A program made the position numbers and the translations under genes. The notes beneath the pieces are model-generated. The model was not told the DNA's origin. It saw nothing but the letters and a program-made list of their open reading frames with translations, and ran no database searches. From Mesorhizobium sp. INR15 (GTDB lineage Bacteria; Pseudomonadota; Alphaproteobacteria; Rhizobiales; Rhizobiaceae), in NCBI RefSeq assembly GCF_015500075.1, contig NZ_CP045496.1, forward strand, positions 4,908,001-4,972,000: 64,000 bases of DNA, in the 5' to 3' direction. Shown one piece after another: positions 8,699 through 16,761 of the stretch; position 1 is the stretch's first letter, and the number at the start of each line of letters is the position of its first letter.

Positions 8699-11365
8699 TC
8701 AGGCTGCTTCCAGTGCGGCCTTCACCGCGGCAATGGCGTCATTGGCCTTGGAGGCGTCGGGGCCACCGGCCTGCGCCATATCAGGCCGTCCGCCGCCGCC
8801 CTGCCCGCCCAACGCGGCCGAGGCAACGCGCACCAGATCGACGGCGCTGAAGCGGCCGACAAGATCGTCCGTGACGGCAACGACGACGCTTGCCTTGTTG
8901 TCCTCGCCAGCGCCGACAAAGACAACGACGCCGGAGCCGAGCGACGTCTTGCCGGCATCGGCCAGCGGCTTCAGGTCCTTCGGCGAGACACCGGAAACCG
9001 CCTTGCCGAGGAAGCCGACGCCGGCCACAATCTCGTTCTCAGGTAGCGCGCCAGCAGAAGCGCCGCCACCCAGCGCCAGCTTCTTGCGCGCTTCGGTCAG
9101 CTCCTTTTCAAGCTTCTTGCGCTCGTCAAGCAATGCCTCGACGCGGGCCGGCACATCGGCGGGCGAGATCTTCAATGTCGCCGCGACCAATTTCAGGCGC
9201 CGATCCTGCTCGTCGAGGTACTTGCGCGCGGCTTCACCCGTGAGCGCCTCGATGCGGCGCACGCCGGCCGCAACCGCGCCATCCGACACGATGCGCACCA
9301 GACCGATATCGCCTGTCGACCTGACATGCGTGCCGCCGCAGAGTTCAACCGAATAGGGCCGGTTGGCCTTGGCGCCATGCAGGCCCCTACCCATCGACAC
9401 GACGCGCACTTCATCGCCGTATTTCTCGCCGAACAGCGCCATGGCGCCTTCGGCGATGGCATCGTCGACCGACATCAGCCGCGTTGTCACCGGGCTGTTC
9501 TGCACGACGATCTCGTTGGCCATGCGCTCGACCACCTCGAGTTCGTCGGACGAGATCGGCTTGTTGTGCGATATGTCGAAACGCAGGCGCTCGGGCGCGA
9601 CCAGCGAACCCTTCTGCGCCACATGCGTGCCCAGCACTTCGCGCAGCGCCTCGTGGATCAGGTGCGTGGCCGAATGGTTGGCACGCAGCCGCGAGCGCCT
9701 GGTATGGTCGACCTTCAGTTCGACGGCGGATCCCGTCTTGGCGGTGCCGCTGGTCACCTTGCCGAGGTGGACGAACAGGCCATCGGCTTTCTTCTGCGTA
9801 TCGGAAATCTCGATCAAGAAGCCTTCGCCCGAAATGACGCCGGCATCGCCCATCTGGCCACCGGACTCGCCATAGAACGGCGTCTGGTTGACGACCACCG
9901 CAACCGTGTCGCCCTTGCCGGCGCTGTCGACGGTCTTGCCGTCCTTGACCAGCGCCTGGATGAGGCCCTCGGCCTGCTCGGTCTCGTAGCCGAGGAACTC
10001 GGTGGCGCCTGCATTCTCGCGAACCGGGAACCAGACCGTTTCTGTCGCCGCCTCGCCGGAGCCAGCCCAATGCGCGCGCGCCTCGGTCTTCTGCCGCTCC
10101 ATCGCATCGGTGAAGCCGGCAAGGTTGACCGAGATGTTGCGCTGGCGCAGCGCGTCCTGCGTCAGGTCGAGCGGGAAACCGTAGGTATCGTAGAGCTTGA
10201 AGGCCGTCTCGCCATCCAGCATGTCGCCGGCGCCGAGTTTTTCCGTTGCCTCGGACAGCAGACCGAGACCGCGCACCAGCGTCTTGCGAAAACGCGTCTC
10301 CTCAAGCTTCAGCGTCTCCGTGATCATTGCCTCGCCGCGTACCAGCTCCGGATAAGCCTGGCCCATCTCGCGCACCAGCGCCGGCACCAACTGCCACATC
10401 AGCGGGTCGCGGGCGCCGAGCAACTGCGCGTGCCGCATGGCGCGGCGCATGATGCGGCGCAGGACATAGCCACGGCCTTCGTTCGACGGCAGCACGCCGT
10501 CGGCCACCAGGAAGGAGGACGAACGCAGATGATCGGCAATGACCCGGTAGGACGCGACCGTCTCCTTGTCCGGGCCGCGCCCGAGCGCGGAGGATGCCGC
10601 CTCGATCAGATGACGGAACAGATCCGTCTCGAAGACGCTTTCGACGCCTTGCAGGATGGACGCCATGCGCTCCAGCCCCATGCCGGTGTCGATCGACGGA
10701 CGTGGCAGGTCGACGCGCTCTTCCTTCGTGACCTGCTCATACTGCATGAAGACCAGGTTCCAGAATTCGAGGAACCGGTCGCCGTCTTCCTCCGGGCTGC
10801 CGGGAGGGCCACCCCAGATGTGCTCGCCGCGGTCGATGAAGATTTCCGAACACGGTCCGCAAGGCCCGGTGTCGCCCATTGCCCAGAAATTGTCCGACGT
10901 CGCGATTCGAATGATCCGATCGTCGGAAATACCGGCGATCTTCTTCCAGAACCCGGCCGCCTCTTCGTCGGTGTGATAGACGGTGACCAGCAGCTTGTCC
11001 TTCTTCAGCCCGAACTCGCGGGTGATCAGGTTCCAGGCAAGCTCGATGGCACGTTCCTTGAAGTAGTCGCCAAAGGAGAAATTGCCGAGCATCTCGAAGA
11101 AGGTCAGATGGCGGGCGGTGTAGCCAACATTGTCCAGATCGTTGTGCTTGCCGCCGGCACGCACGCTTTTCTGCGCGGTCGTGGCGCGCGAATAGGGCCG
11201 CTTCTCCAGGCCGGTGAAGACGTTCTTGAACTGCACCATGCCGGCGTTGGTGAACATCAGCGTCGGGTCGTTGCGCGGCACAAGCGGGCTCGAGGCGACG
11301 ACCTCGTGGCCTTCCTTGCGGAAATAGTCGAGAAATGTCGACCGGATCTCGTTCACGCCACTCAT
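8699..11365 (-). CDS. alaS: Alanyl-tRNA synthetase
   Basis: AlaS charges tRNA-Ala with alanine and edits mischarged Ser/Gly-tRNA-Ala. At 888 residues it has the full bacterial layout: class II catalytic core (1-230; RSTFLDYFRKEGHEVV, PRNDPTLMFTNAGMVQFK), tRNA recognition domain (to about 460), editing domain with the zinc-type motif NHSATHLIHEALREVLG near 565-580 and CGGTHVRSTGDIG near 665-677, and the C-terminal oligomerisation domain ending with the glycine-rich GGQGGGGRPDMAQAGG. Start ATG at 11365. Transcription ends at the terminator at 8616-8645. Confidence 0.98.
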   Translation of the reverse strand: MSGVNEIRSTFLDYFRKEGHEVVASSPLVPRNDPTLMFTNAGMVQFKNVFTGLEKRPYSRATTAQKSVRAGGKHNDLDNVGYTARHLTFFEMLGNFSFGDYFKERAIELAWNLITREFGLKKDKLLVTVYHTDEEAAGFWKKIAGISDDRIIRIATSDNFWAMGDTGPCGPCSEIFIDRGEHIWGGPPGSPEEDGDRFLEFWNLVFMQYEQVTKEERVDLPRPSIDTGMGLERMASILQGVESVFETDLFRHLIEAASSALGRGPDKETVASYRVIADHLRSSSFLVADGVLPSNEGRGYVLRRIMRRAMRHAQLLGARDPLMWQLVPALVREMGQAYPELVRGEAMITETLKLEETRFRKTLVRGLGLLSEATEKLGAGDMLDGETAFKLYDTYGFPLDLTQDALRQRNISVNLAGFTDAMERQKTEARAHWAGSGEAATETVWFPVRENAGATEFLGYETEQAEGLIQALVKDGKTVDSAGKGDTVAVVVNQTPFYGESGGQMGDAGVISGEGFLIEISDTQKKADGLFVHLGKVTSGTAKTGSAVELKVDHTRRSRLRANHSATHLIHEALREVLGTHVAQKGSLVAPERLRFDISHNKPISSDELEVVERMANEIVVQNSPVTTRLMSVDDAIAEGAMALFGEKYGDEVRVVSMGRGLHGAKANRPYSVELCGGTHVRSTGDIGLVRIVSDGAVAAGVRRIEALTGEAARKYLDEQDRRLKLVAATLKISPADVPARVEALLDERKKLEKELTEARKKLALGGGASAGALPENEIVAGVGFLGKAVSGVSPKDLKPLADAGKTSLGSGVVVFVGAGEDNKASVVVAVTDDLVGRFSAVDLVRVASAALGGQGGGGRPDMAQAGGPDASKANDAIAAVKAALEAA

Positions 11366-11517
11366 GAATGCTGCCTTTTCGAGAGAGCCGCCAGCTTGGC
11401 CGGCGGAGTATGGGCTCTGCGTTTTTAAGAAGATGGAGTTGGCCTTTTAGCCGCCGCTTCGCACCCTGTCCAGAAACACGCAATTGGACCAATTCGCGGG
11501 CGTTGCCAGTGGCCTGA

Positions 11518-11551
11518 AACGCAAACCGCCGGCACAGAGGCCGGCGGTTCA
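11518..11551 (-). terminator. Hairpin terminator downstream of recA
   Basis: A perfect 10-bp inverted repeat (11524-11533 and 11540-11549, loop of six bases) lies between the recA stop (11635) and the alaS start. Read on the minus strand the GC-rich stem is followed by a T-rich stretch, as expected for a Rho-independent terminator of recA. Confidence 0.75.
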
Positions 11552-11634
11552 GAACGCGGTACTACAGAACTCGATTACATAAGCCAGAGATGATAAACTC
11601 GGATTATGGCCGAACTCCGGCCATGATCGGTTTC

Positions 11635-12732
11635 CTACATGGCGCCGGCTTCATCCTCGAAGCCGTCATCGCCGCCTTCGGAGCCGCCATTCTCGAGGAA
11701 TTTCTCGGCAATCAGGCCGGCATTCTGCCGAAGCGCCAGTTCGATCTCGCGCGCCGTGTCAGGATTGTCGCGCAGGAACAGCTTTGCATTCTCGCGGCCC
11801 TGGCCGAGGCGCTGCGAATTGTAGGAGAACCAGGCGCCCGACTTCTCGACCACACCGGCCTTGACGCCGAGATCGACCAGTTCGCCGGTCTTGGAGACGC
11901 CCTCGCCATACATGATGTCGAACTCGACCACCTTGAAGGGCGGCGCCAGCTTGTTCTTGACCACCTTGACGCGGGTCTGGTTGCCGACGACCTCATCGCG
12001 GTCCTTGACCGAGCCGATGCGGCGAATGTCGAGGCGGACCGAGGCGTAGAATTTCAGTGCATTGCCACCGGTCGTGGTTTCGGGCGAGCCGAACATGACG
12101 CCGATCTTCATGCGGATCTGGTTGATGAAGATGACCATGGTGTTGGAGCGTGAGATCGAGGCGGTCAGCTTGCGCAGCGCCTGGCTCATCAGGCGGGCCT
12201 GCAGGCCCGGCAGTGAATCGCCCATCTCGCCTTCGATTTCAGCACGCGGCGTCAGCGCCGCGACCGAATCGACCACCAGCACGTCGATGGCGCCGGAGCG
12301 CACCAGCGTGTCGCAGATTTCCAGCGCCTGCTCACCCGTGTCAGGCTGCGAGATCAGCAGGTTTTCCAGATCGACGCCAAGCTTGCGGGCATAGACCGGG
12401 TCGAGCGCATGTTCAGCGTCGACGAAGGCGCAGATGCCGCCCTTCTTCTGGGCCTCTGCCACCGTGTGCAGCGCCAGCGTCGTCTTGCCCGAGCTTTCCG
12501 GCCCGTAGATTTCGACGATGCGGCCGCGCGGCAGGCCACCGACGCCGAGCGCGATGTCGAGGCCAAGCGAGCCCGTCGGTACCGTTTCGATCTCGACGAC
12601 CTGCTCGTTCGCGCCGAGCCGCATGATCGAGCCTTTGCCGAAAGCCCGCTCGATTTGCGACAGCGCCGCATCCAGAGCCTTTGATTTGTCCACCGCTTTG
12701 TCCTCTACAAGCCGCAAAGAATTCTGAGCCAT
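11635..12732 (-). CDS. recA: Recombinase A
   Basis: RecA forms the ATP-dependent nucleoprotein filament for homologous recombination and drives LexA self-cleavage in the SOS response. The 365-residue protein contains the Walker A motif GPESSGKTT (about residues 75-83), the Walker B strand DVLVVDSVAAL, the L1/L2 DNA-binding loops (around GEMGDSLPGLQARLMSQAL and FINQIRMKIGVMFGSPETTTGG) and the acidic C-terminal tail typical of bacterial RecA. ATG at 12732. It has its own terminator and an upstream region with two near-consensus alphaproteobacterial LexA boxes. Confidence 0.98.
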   Translation of the reverse strand: MAQNSLRLVEDKAVDKSKALDAALSQIERAFGKGSIMRLGANEQVVEIETVPTGSLGLDIALGVGGLPRGRIVEIYGPESSGKTTLALHTVAEAQKKGGICAFVDAEHALDPVYARKLGVDLENLLISQPDTGEQALEICDTLVRSGAIDVLVVDSVAALTPRAEIEGEMGDSLPGLQARLMSQALRKLTASISRSNTMVIFINQIRMKIGVMFGSPETTTGGNALKFYASVRLDIRRIGSVKDRDEVVGNQTRVKVVKNKLAPPFKVVEFDIMYGEGVSKTGELVDLGVKAGVVEKSGAWFSYNSQRLGQGRENAKLFLRDNPDTAREIELALRQNAGLIAEKFLENGGSEGGDDGFEDEAGAM

Positions 12733-12790
12733 GATACATCACCCCTTGGTCGTCAATGAAGGCCGGACAATCCGTAATCCCTGCCAATTT

Positions 12791-12805
12791 GTACCTTTTT
12801 TGTTC
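12791..12805 (-). promoter_or_regulatory. Candidate LexA (SOS) box 1 upstream of recA
   Basis: On the plus strand the site reads GTAC-N7-GTTC, one mismatch from the alphaproteobacterial LexA direct-repeat consensus GTTC-N7-GTTC. It lies 59-73 bases upstream of the recA ATG. On the minus strand a TTGACC sequence (12821-12826) that could be a -35 element sits about 15 bases upstream of it, so the box would overlap the -10 region, a normal place for repression. Confidence 0.5.
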
Positions 12806-12856
12806 TCGTTTGGCAAGAGGGGTCAAATATCTGAAAAACAATCAATATCGGCGTTT

Positions 12857-12871
12857 GTTCTTTTTTCGTTT
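12857..12871 (-). promoter_or_regulatory. Candidate LexA (SOS) box 2 upstream of recA
   Basis: GTTC-N7-GTTT on the plus strand, also one mismatch from GTTC-N7-GTTC, with a T-rich spacer like that of box 1. It lies about 125-139 bases upstream of recA and could also be read from the divergent psuK side, although it is 140 bases from that start. Confidence 0.4.
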
Positions 12872-13012
12872 CATGAAACACGGCGTGAGCAGATTCGCTT
12901 ACATGCCGCACAGGGTCCTCGTGCCCGCCAACCGAATCGCTTCCCCGGTTGCCGAGCCTCGCCACACAGCCTATCGCTTGTGCCGGGCAATTAACAAAGG
13001 CATATCGCCAGA

Positions 13013-13957
13013 ATGGTGAAATCCCCTGACATCCTGGCGATAGGCGGTGCCCATATCGATCGGCGCGGCCAGGTTTCCGGCCCCTATGTGCCGGCCGCAT
13101 CCAATCCCGGCACGATGCGCGAAGATGTCGGCGGCGGTGTCTTCAATGCGCTGCGGACCATCGCGCGGCGCGGTGTCTCGGCGTCGTTGCTGTCCGTGCG
13201 CGGCGGCGATGCCGCTGCCGATACGGTTTCGCGCGCCATCACCGAGGCACGTATTACCGATCTGTCGGTGGTGTTTCTCGACCGGACGACCCCCAGCTAC
13301 ACGGCGCTGATCGACCGTGACGGTGAACTGATCGTCGGGTTCGCCGACATGGCGCTGTACGACCTGGCTTTCCCCAAGCAGATGCGGCGCTCCAAGGTGC
13401 GCGAGGCTGTGCATTCGGCCGGAGCGGTGCTGTGCGATGCCAATCTGCCGGCTTCGGCGCTGGAGCGGCTGGCAACGCTCGCCAAGTGCAAGCCGATATT
13501 TGCCATCGCCATCTCACCGGCCAAGGTCGTGCGGCTGATCCCCATTCTGGGTGAGTTGGTGCTTGTCTTCATGAACCGGCGCGAGGCCATGGTGCTGGCC
13601 GGCGTCAACGAGAAAGCAACGGAACGGGAGATCGTCGACGGCTTGAGGTGCAGCGGCCTGAAAAGCGGCGTCGTGACGGCGGGCGATGGCCCCTTGCTCG
13701 GTTTTGACGAAGCCGGCGCCTTCACCATCCTGCCGCCGGCGCCAAGGAGGGTCGCCGATGTCACCGGCGCCGGCGACGCACTGGCCGGCGCGACCGTCGC
13801 GGCCTTGCTGCGTGGCGTACCATTGCGCGCCGCGCTGCGGGAAGGTGTGGGTGCGGCGACACTAGCCATCGAGAGTGCCGATGCAGTTCCCGACTTTTCG
13901 GCGGCTACCTTCACCGAGGCGCTGGCCCTTGTGCCGCACGCTGATGAAATGCCATGA
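13013..13957 (+). CDS. psuK: PfkB-family kinase, probable pseudouridine kinase
   Basis: A 314-residue ribokinase-fold protein. The N-terminal PfkB signature region (GGGVFNALRTIARRG, about residues 40-55) and the C-terminal catalytic signature VTGAGDALAGA (about 245-256, with the general-base Asp) are present. The next gene encodes pseudouridine-5'-phosphate glycosidase, so the kinase most likely phosphorylates pseudouridine to pseudouridine 5'-phosphate for that enzyme. The gap to psuG is 60 bases on the same strand. No pseudouridine transporter is adjacent. Confidence 0.87.
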   Translation: MVKSPDILAIGGAHIDRRGQVSGPYVPAASNPGTMREDVGGGVFNALRTIARRGVSASLLSVRGGDAAADTVSRAITEARITDLSVVFLDRTTPSYTALIDRDGELIVGFADMALYDLAFPKQMRRSKVREAVHSAGAVLCDANLPASALERLATLAKCKPIFAIAISPAKVVRLIPILGELVLVFMNRREAMVLAGVNEKATEREIVDGLRCSGLKSGVVTAGDGPLLGFDEAGAFTILPPAPRRVADVTGAGDALAGATVAALLRGVPLRAALREGVGAATLAIESADAVPDFSAATFTEALALVPHADEMP

Positions 13958-14017
13958 CACCGGCAAAATGACTTGGTGTTGTTTCCCTGACGGGAATGCA
14001 CCGGACGGAGAAACCCC

Positions 14018-14935
14018 ATGACACCAGAAACCGCTCGCCCCTTCATCGACATCCATACGCCCGTAGCTGCGGCGCTGGCCGCCGGGCGGCCAGTGGTAGC
14101 ACTGGAAAGCACGATCATCACCCACGGCATGCCCTACCCCGACAATGGCGCCATGGCGGCCAATGTCGAGAAGATCATCGCCGATGGGGGCGCCGTGCCG
14201 GCGACGATCGCCGTGGTTGGCGGCCGCATCAAGATCGGCCTCTCCGACGGCGAGCGCGAGTCGCTGGCCATGACGGGCGATGCGATGAAGCTGTCGCGCG
14301 CCGATCTGGGCTTCGCGGTCGCGCACGGCCGTACCGGCGGCACCACGGTTGCCGCCACGATGATCGCCGCGCATATGGTTGGCATCAAGGTGTTCGCCAC
14401 GGGCGGCATCGGCGGCGTGCACAAGGGTGCCGAAAAAAGTTTTGATATTTCGGCGGATCTTGATGAGTTGGCGCGTACACCGGTCATCGTCGTGTCGGCC
14501 GGCGCCAAGGCCATCCTCGACATCGAGAAAACGCTGGAAGTGCTGGAGACGCGCGGTGTGCCGGTGGTTGGCCATGGCTGCGAGACGATGCCGGCCTTCT
14601 GGTCGCGGCACTCGCAGTTCCGCGCCCCGTTGACCTTGCACACGCCTGAAGAGATCGCGCATTTCTACAAGACCCGGCAGGCACTCGGCCTCGGCGGTGG
14701 CGTGCTGATCGCCAACCCGGTGCCGGAAAACCATGAGATCCCGGCTGGAGAGATGGCGGGCTACATCGAAGCGGCGCAGAAGGCCGCCGAGGCGCTCAAC
14801 GTGACCGGCAAGGCGGTGACGCCGTTCCTCTTGGGGAAAATTCTCGAACTGACCGGCGGCAGGAGCCTGAAGACGAACATCGCGCTGGTCGAAAACAACG
14901 CGCGGCTGGCGGCACGGATCGCAAAGGCTTTGTAG
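14018..14935 (+). CDS. psuG: Pseudouridine-5'-phosphate glycosidase
   Basis: PsuG cleaves the C-C glycosidic bond of pseudouridine 5'-phosphate, giving uracil and ribose 5-phosphate, so RNA-derived pseudouridine can be recycled. The 305-residue product covers the whole indigoidine synthase A-like fold: ALESTIITHGMPYPDN near residues 28-43 (conserved acidic metal/substrate region), GRTGGTTVAATMIAAH around 107-122 and FATGGIGGVHKGAEKSFDIS around 127-146 (catalytic Lys region). Length and motifs are normal. It pairs with the upstream kinase; its stop is convergent with the TfoX-like gene 5 bases away. Confidence 0.95.
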   Translation: MTPETARPFIDIHTPVAAALAAGRPVVALESTIITHGMPYPDNGAMAANVEKIIADGGAVPATIAVVGGRIKIGLSDGERESLAMTGDAMKLSRADLGFAVAHGRTGGTTVAATMIAAHMVGIKVFATGGIGGVHKGAEKSFDISADLDELARTPVIVVSAGAKAILDIEKTLEVLETRGVPVVGHGCETMPAFWSRHSQFRAPLTLHTPEEIAHFYKTRQALGLGGGVLIANPVPENHEIPAGEMAGYIEAAQKAAEALNVTGKAVTPFLLGKILELTGGRSLKTNIALVENNARLAARIAKAL

Positions 14936-14940
14936 GCACC

Positions 14941-15264
14941 CTATTTGCCGGCTCGCCGCCCAGCCTCATAGGCGCGGCGCGCCCAGACCTCCATTTCGTC
15001 GGGATCGTCGAACGCGGCGTCGGGAATGCTCCAGTAAGGCATTGAGACAAGCTTGCCATGCCGTGAGCCGGTATAGGTCCATTGTTTGCAGCCGGCGGCC
15101 TCGAAATCAGGCGCGCTTTGTTCATCCGCCTTCAGCATCAACTCGCCGCGCAGCACGATAGCGACGATGACGCCATCACAGTAAATGCCCTTGCCGCCAA
15201 ACAGCTTGCGGATGCTGACCGGCCCAAGGCTCTGGAAGAGTTCTTCTATGCGCTCATTGTCCAT
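14941..15264 (-). CDS. TfoX N-terminal-domain protein
   Basis: A 107-residue single-domain protein of the TfoX/Sxy N-terminal family, seen in SIRKLFGGKGIYCDGVIVAIV (residues about 17-37) and LMLKADEQSAPDFEAAGCKQWTY. In gamma-proteobacteria the two-domain Sxy/TfoX controls competence genes; stand-alone N-domain proteins like this one are common in rhizobia and their role is not established. It is soluble. Start ATG at 15264. It is convergent with psuG and divergent from the GFA gene. Confidence 0.85.
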   Translation of the reverse strand: MDNERIEELFQSLGPVSIRKLFGGKGIYCDGVIVAIVLRGELMLKADEQSAPDFEAAGCKQWTYTGSRHGKLVSMPYWSIPDAAFDDPDEMEVWARRAYEAGRRAGK

Positions 15265-15356
15265 GCCGCGACCATGCCACCGCGATGCCGCCTTGTCATC
15301 GCCGCAACCAAAATCATGCTGACAGGTTGAAAGAGGATCGATCGGAGTTTCCCGCC

Positions 15357-15854
15357 ATGGCCGTCCTGCTCAAGGGTTCCTGCCGCTGCAATGCCGTCCG
15401 TTTCGAAGTGGAGAGCCACACGCCGGTGCCGTTCATGCTGTGCTACTGCTCGATCTGCCGCAAGCAGCAGGGCGGCGGCGGCTTCGCCATCAATCTCGGT
15501 GCCGACAACGAGACATTGAACATAAGGGGCAAGAGAAGCCTTGGGGTCTACCGGGCCAAGATCGAGGATGACGAGCATCCGCATTGCGAGATCTCGTCGG
15601 GCGAGCGGAATTTCTGCCGGAAATGCGGTTCGGCGCTCTGGCTTTACGACCCGACATGGCCGGATCTGGTGCATCCCTTCGCCTCGGCGATCGACAGCGA
15701 TCTGCCAACCCCTCCGGAACGCGTGCACCTCATGCTGAAATACAAGGCGAACTGGGTGGAACCCGAGATTCGCAAGGGCGACAAAGCCTTCGAGGTCTAC
15801 CCGGAAGAATCAATCGCCGATTGGCACAAACGAACCGGGATGTGGGTCGACTAA
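15357..15854 (+). CDS. GFA-family (Mss4-like fold) zinc protein
   Basis: A 165-residue protein of the glutathione-dependent formaldehyde-activating enzyme (GFA/CENP-V) family. Zinc-binding cysteines are visible in GSCRCNAVRFEVE (about residues 6-18), CYCSICRKQQGG (about 29-40) and NFCRKCGSALW (about 87-97), the usual spacing of the family. The start is taken at ATG 15357, giving the canonical MAVLLKGSCRC opening; the open frame reaches further upstream without family similarity. Many members have no proven formaldehyde activity, so the substrate is uncertain. Confidence 0.85.
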   Translation: MAVLLKGSCRCNAVRFEVESHTPVPFMLCYCSICRKQQGGGGFAINLGADNETLNIRGKRSLGVYRAKIEDDEHPHCEISSGERNFCRKCGSALWLYDPTWPDLVHPFASAIDSDLPTPPERVHLMLKYKANWVEPEIRKGDKAFEVYPEESIADWHKRTGMWVD

Positions 15855-15870
15855 AGCGCGCCGTTCTTGC

Positions 15871-16251
15871 TCAGGCGGAGGCGCGTGCCTCGGCCAGCGC
15901 CTTCAGATCCGCCGGCTTCAGCTCAACCGATTCGCCGCAGCCGCAAGCCGAGCTCTGGTTCGGGTTGTGGAAGGTGAAGCCTGTGCGCAGCGTCGTCTGC
16001 TCGAAATCCATCTCGGTGCCGAACAGGAACAGAGCGGCCTCCGGGGCGACATAGACATGGGCGCCATCGCGCTCGATGTGATCGTCCTTGAGATTGGGCT
16101 CGGTCACAAGGTCGACCGTGTATTCCATGCCGGCGCAGCCGCCCTTCTTGATGCCGAGGCGAATGCCATGCGCGCTGTCACGCGTGGCAACGATCTCGCG
16201 CACCCGGTCAGCGGCCTTTTCGGTCATCGTGATGACGGCAAAGCGTCCCAT
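15871..16251 (-). CDS. sufA: SufA/IscA-type A-type Fe-S carrier
   Basis: An A-type carrier that takes Fe-S clusters from the SufBCD scaffold and passes them to apoproteins. The 126-residue HesB/IscA-fold protein has the three conserved cysteines: one in KKGGCAGMEY and two in SACGCGES near the C-terminus. I take ATG 16251, preceded by GGAG; a GTG four codons upstream is possible. It is the last gene of the minus-strand suf operon, about 110 bases after sufT. Confidence 0.93.
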   Translation of the reverse strand: MGRFAVITMTEKAADRVREIVATRDSAHGIRLGIKKGGCAGMEYTVDLVTEPNLKDDHIERDGAHVYVAPEAALFLFGTEMDFEQTTLRTGFTFHNPNQSSACGCGESVELKPADLKALAEARASA

Positions 16252-16363
16252 GTCATTCTCCACTTTCGCGCGGGTTCAAGGCCCGTGGAATGAGTCTTCA
16301 CCTAAAATGGTGAAGTTTTCTGTCAGGTGCAAGTGTGCCAACCCGCACTCTCGCGGCCCGAAG

Positions 16364-16756
16364 CTAGTACCAGCCAACCGCGACCTGCGCCTCTTCCGAC
16401 ATGCGGTCGGCGGACCAGGGCGGATCGAAAGTCATGTTGACCTCGACACCGGAGACGCCTTCGACGGCGCCGACGGCATTCTCGACCCAGCCGGGCATTT
16501 CGCCGGCAACCGGGCAACCAGGCGCGGTCAGCGTCATGTCGATCTTGACCGAGCGGTCGTCCTCGATGTCGATCTTGTAGATCAGGCCGAGCTCATAGAT
16601 ATCGGCCGGAATTTCCGGGTCGTAGACGGTCTTCAACGCCGAGACGATATCGTCGGTCAGCCGCGCCAGTTCATCGGCGGGAATTGCTGACCCCGACACC
16701 AGCGCATTGGGCGCGGTTTCCGGCGTGGTCTCGGCAGCGATACTCACATCATCCAT
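16364..16756 (-). CDS. sufT: SUF-system protein SufT (MIP18/DUF59 domain)
   Basis: A 130-residue MIP18-family (DUF59) protein involved in Fe-S cluster maturation. The core domain (about residues 40-130) shows LKTVYDPEIPADIYELGLIY and TLTAPGCPVAGEMP with the conserved Cys, then FDPPWSADRMSEEAQVAVGW. It corresponds to the gene often named sufX or sufT in rhizobial suf operons. ATG 16756 has a GGGTGA upstream; an upstream GTG at 16765 would overlap the sufS stop in a GTGA, so translational coupling is likely in either case. Confidence 0.9.
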   Translation of the reverse strand: MDDVSIAAETTPETAPNALVSGSAIPADELARLTDDIVSALKTVYDPEIPADIYELGLIYKIDIEDDRSVKIDMTLTAPGCPVAGEMPGWVENAVGAVEGVSGVEVNMTFDPPWSADRMSEEAQVAVGWY

Positions 16757-16761
16757 GATCG

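Noticed and set aside
9326..11428. A 700-residue open frame on the plus strand opposite alaS
   Set aside because: It is the antisense shadow of a GC-rich coding gene; it lacks any recognisable domain and has low-complexity, Arg/His/Gly-rich composition.
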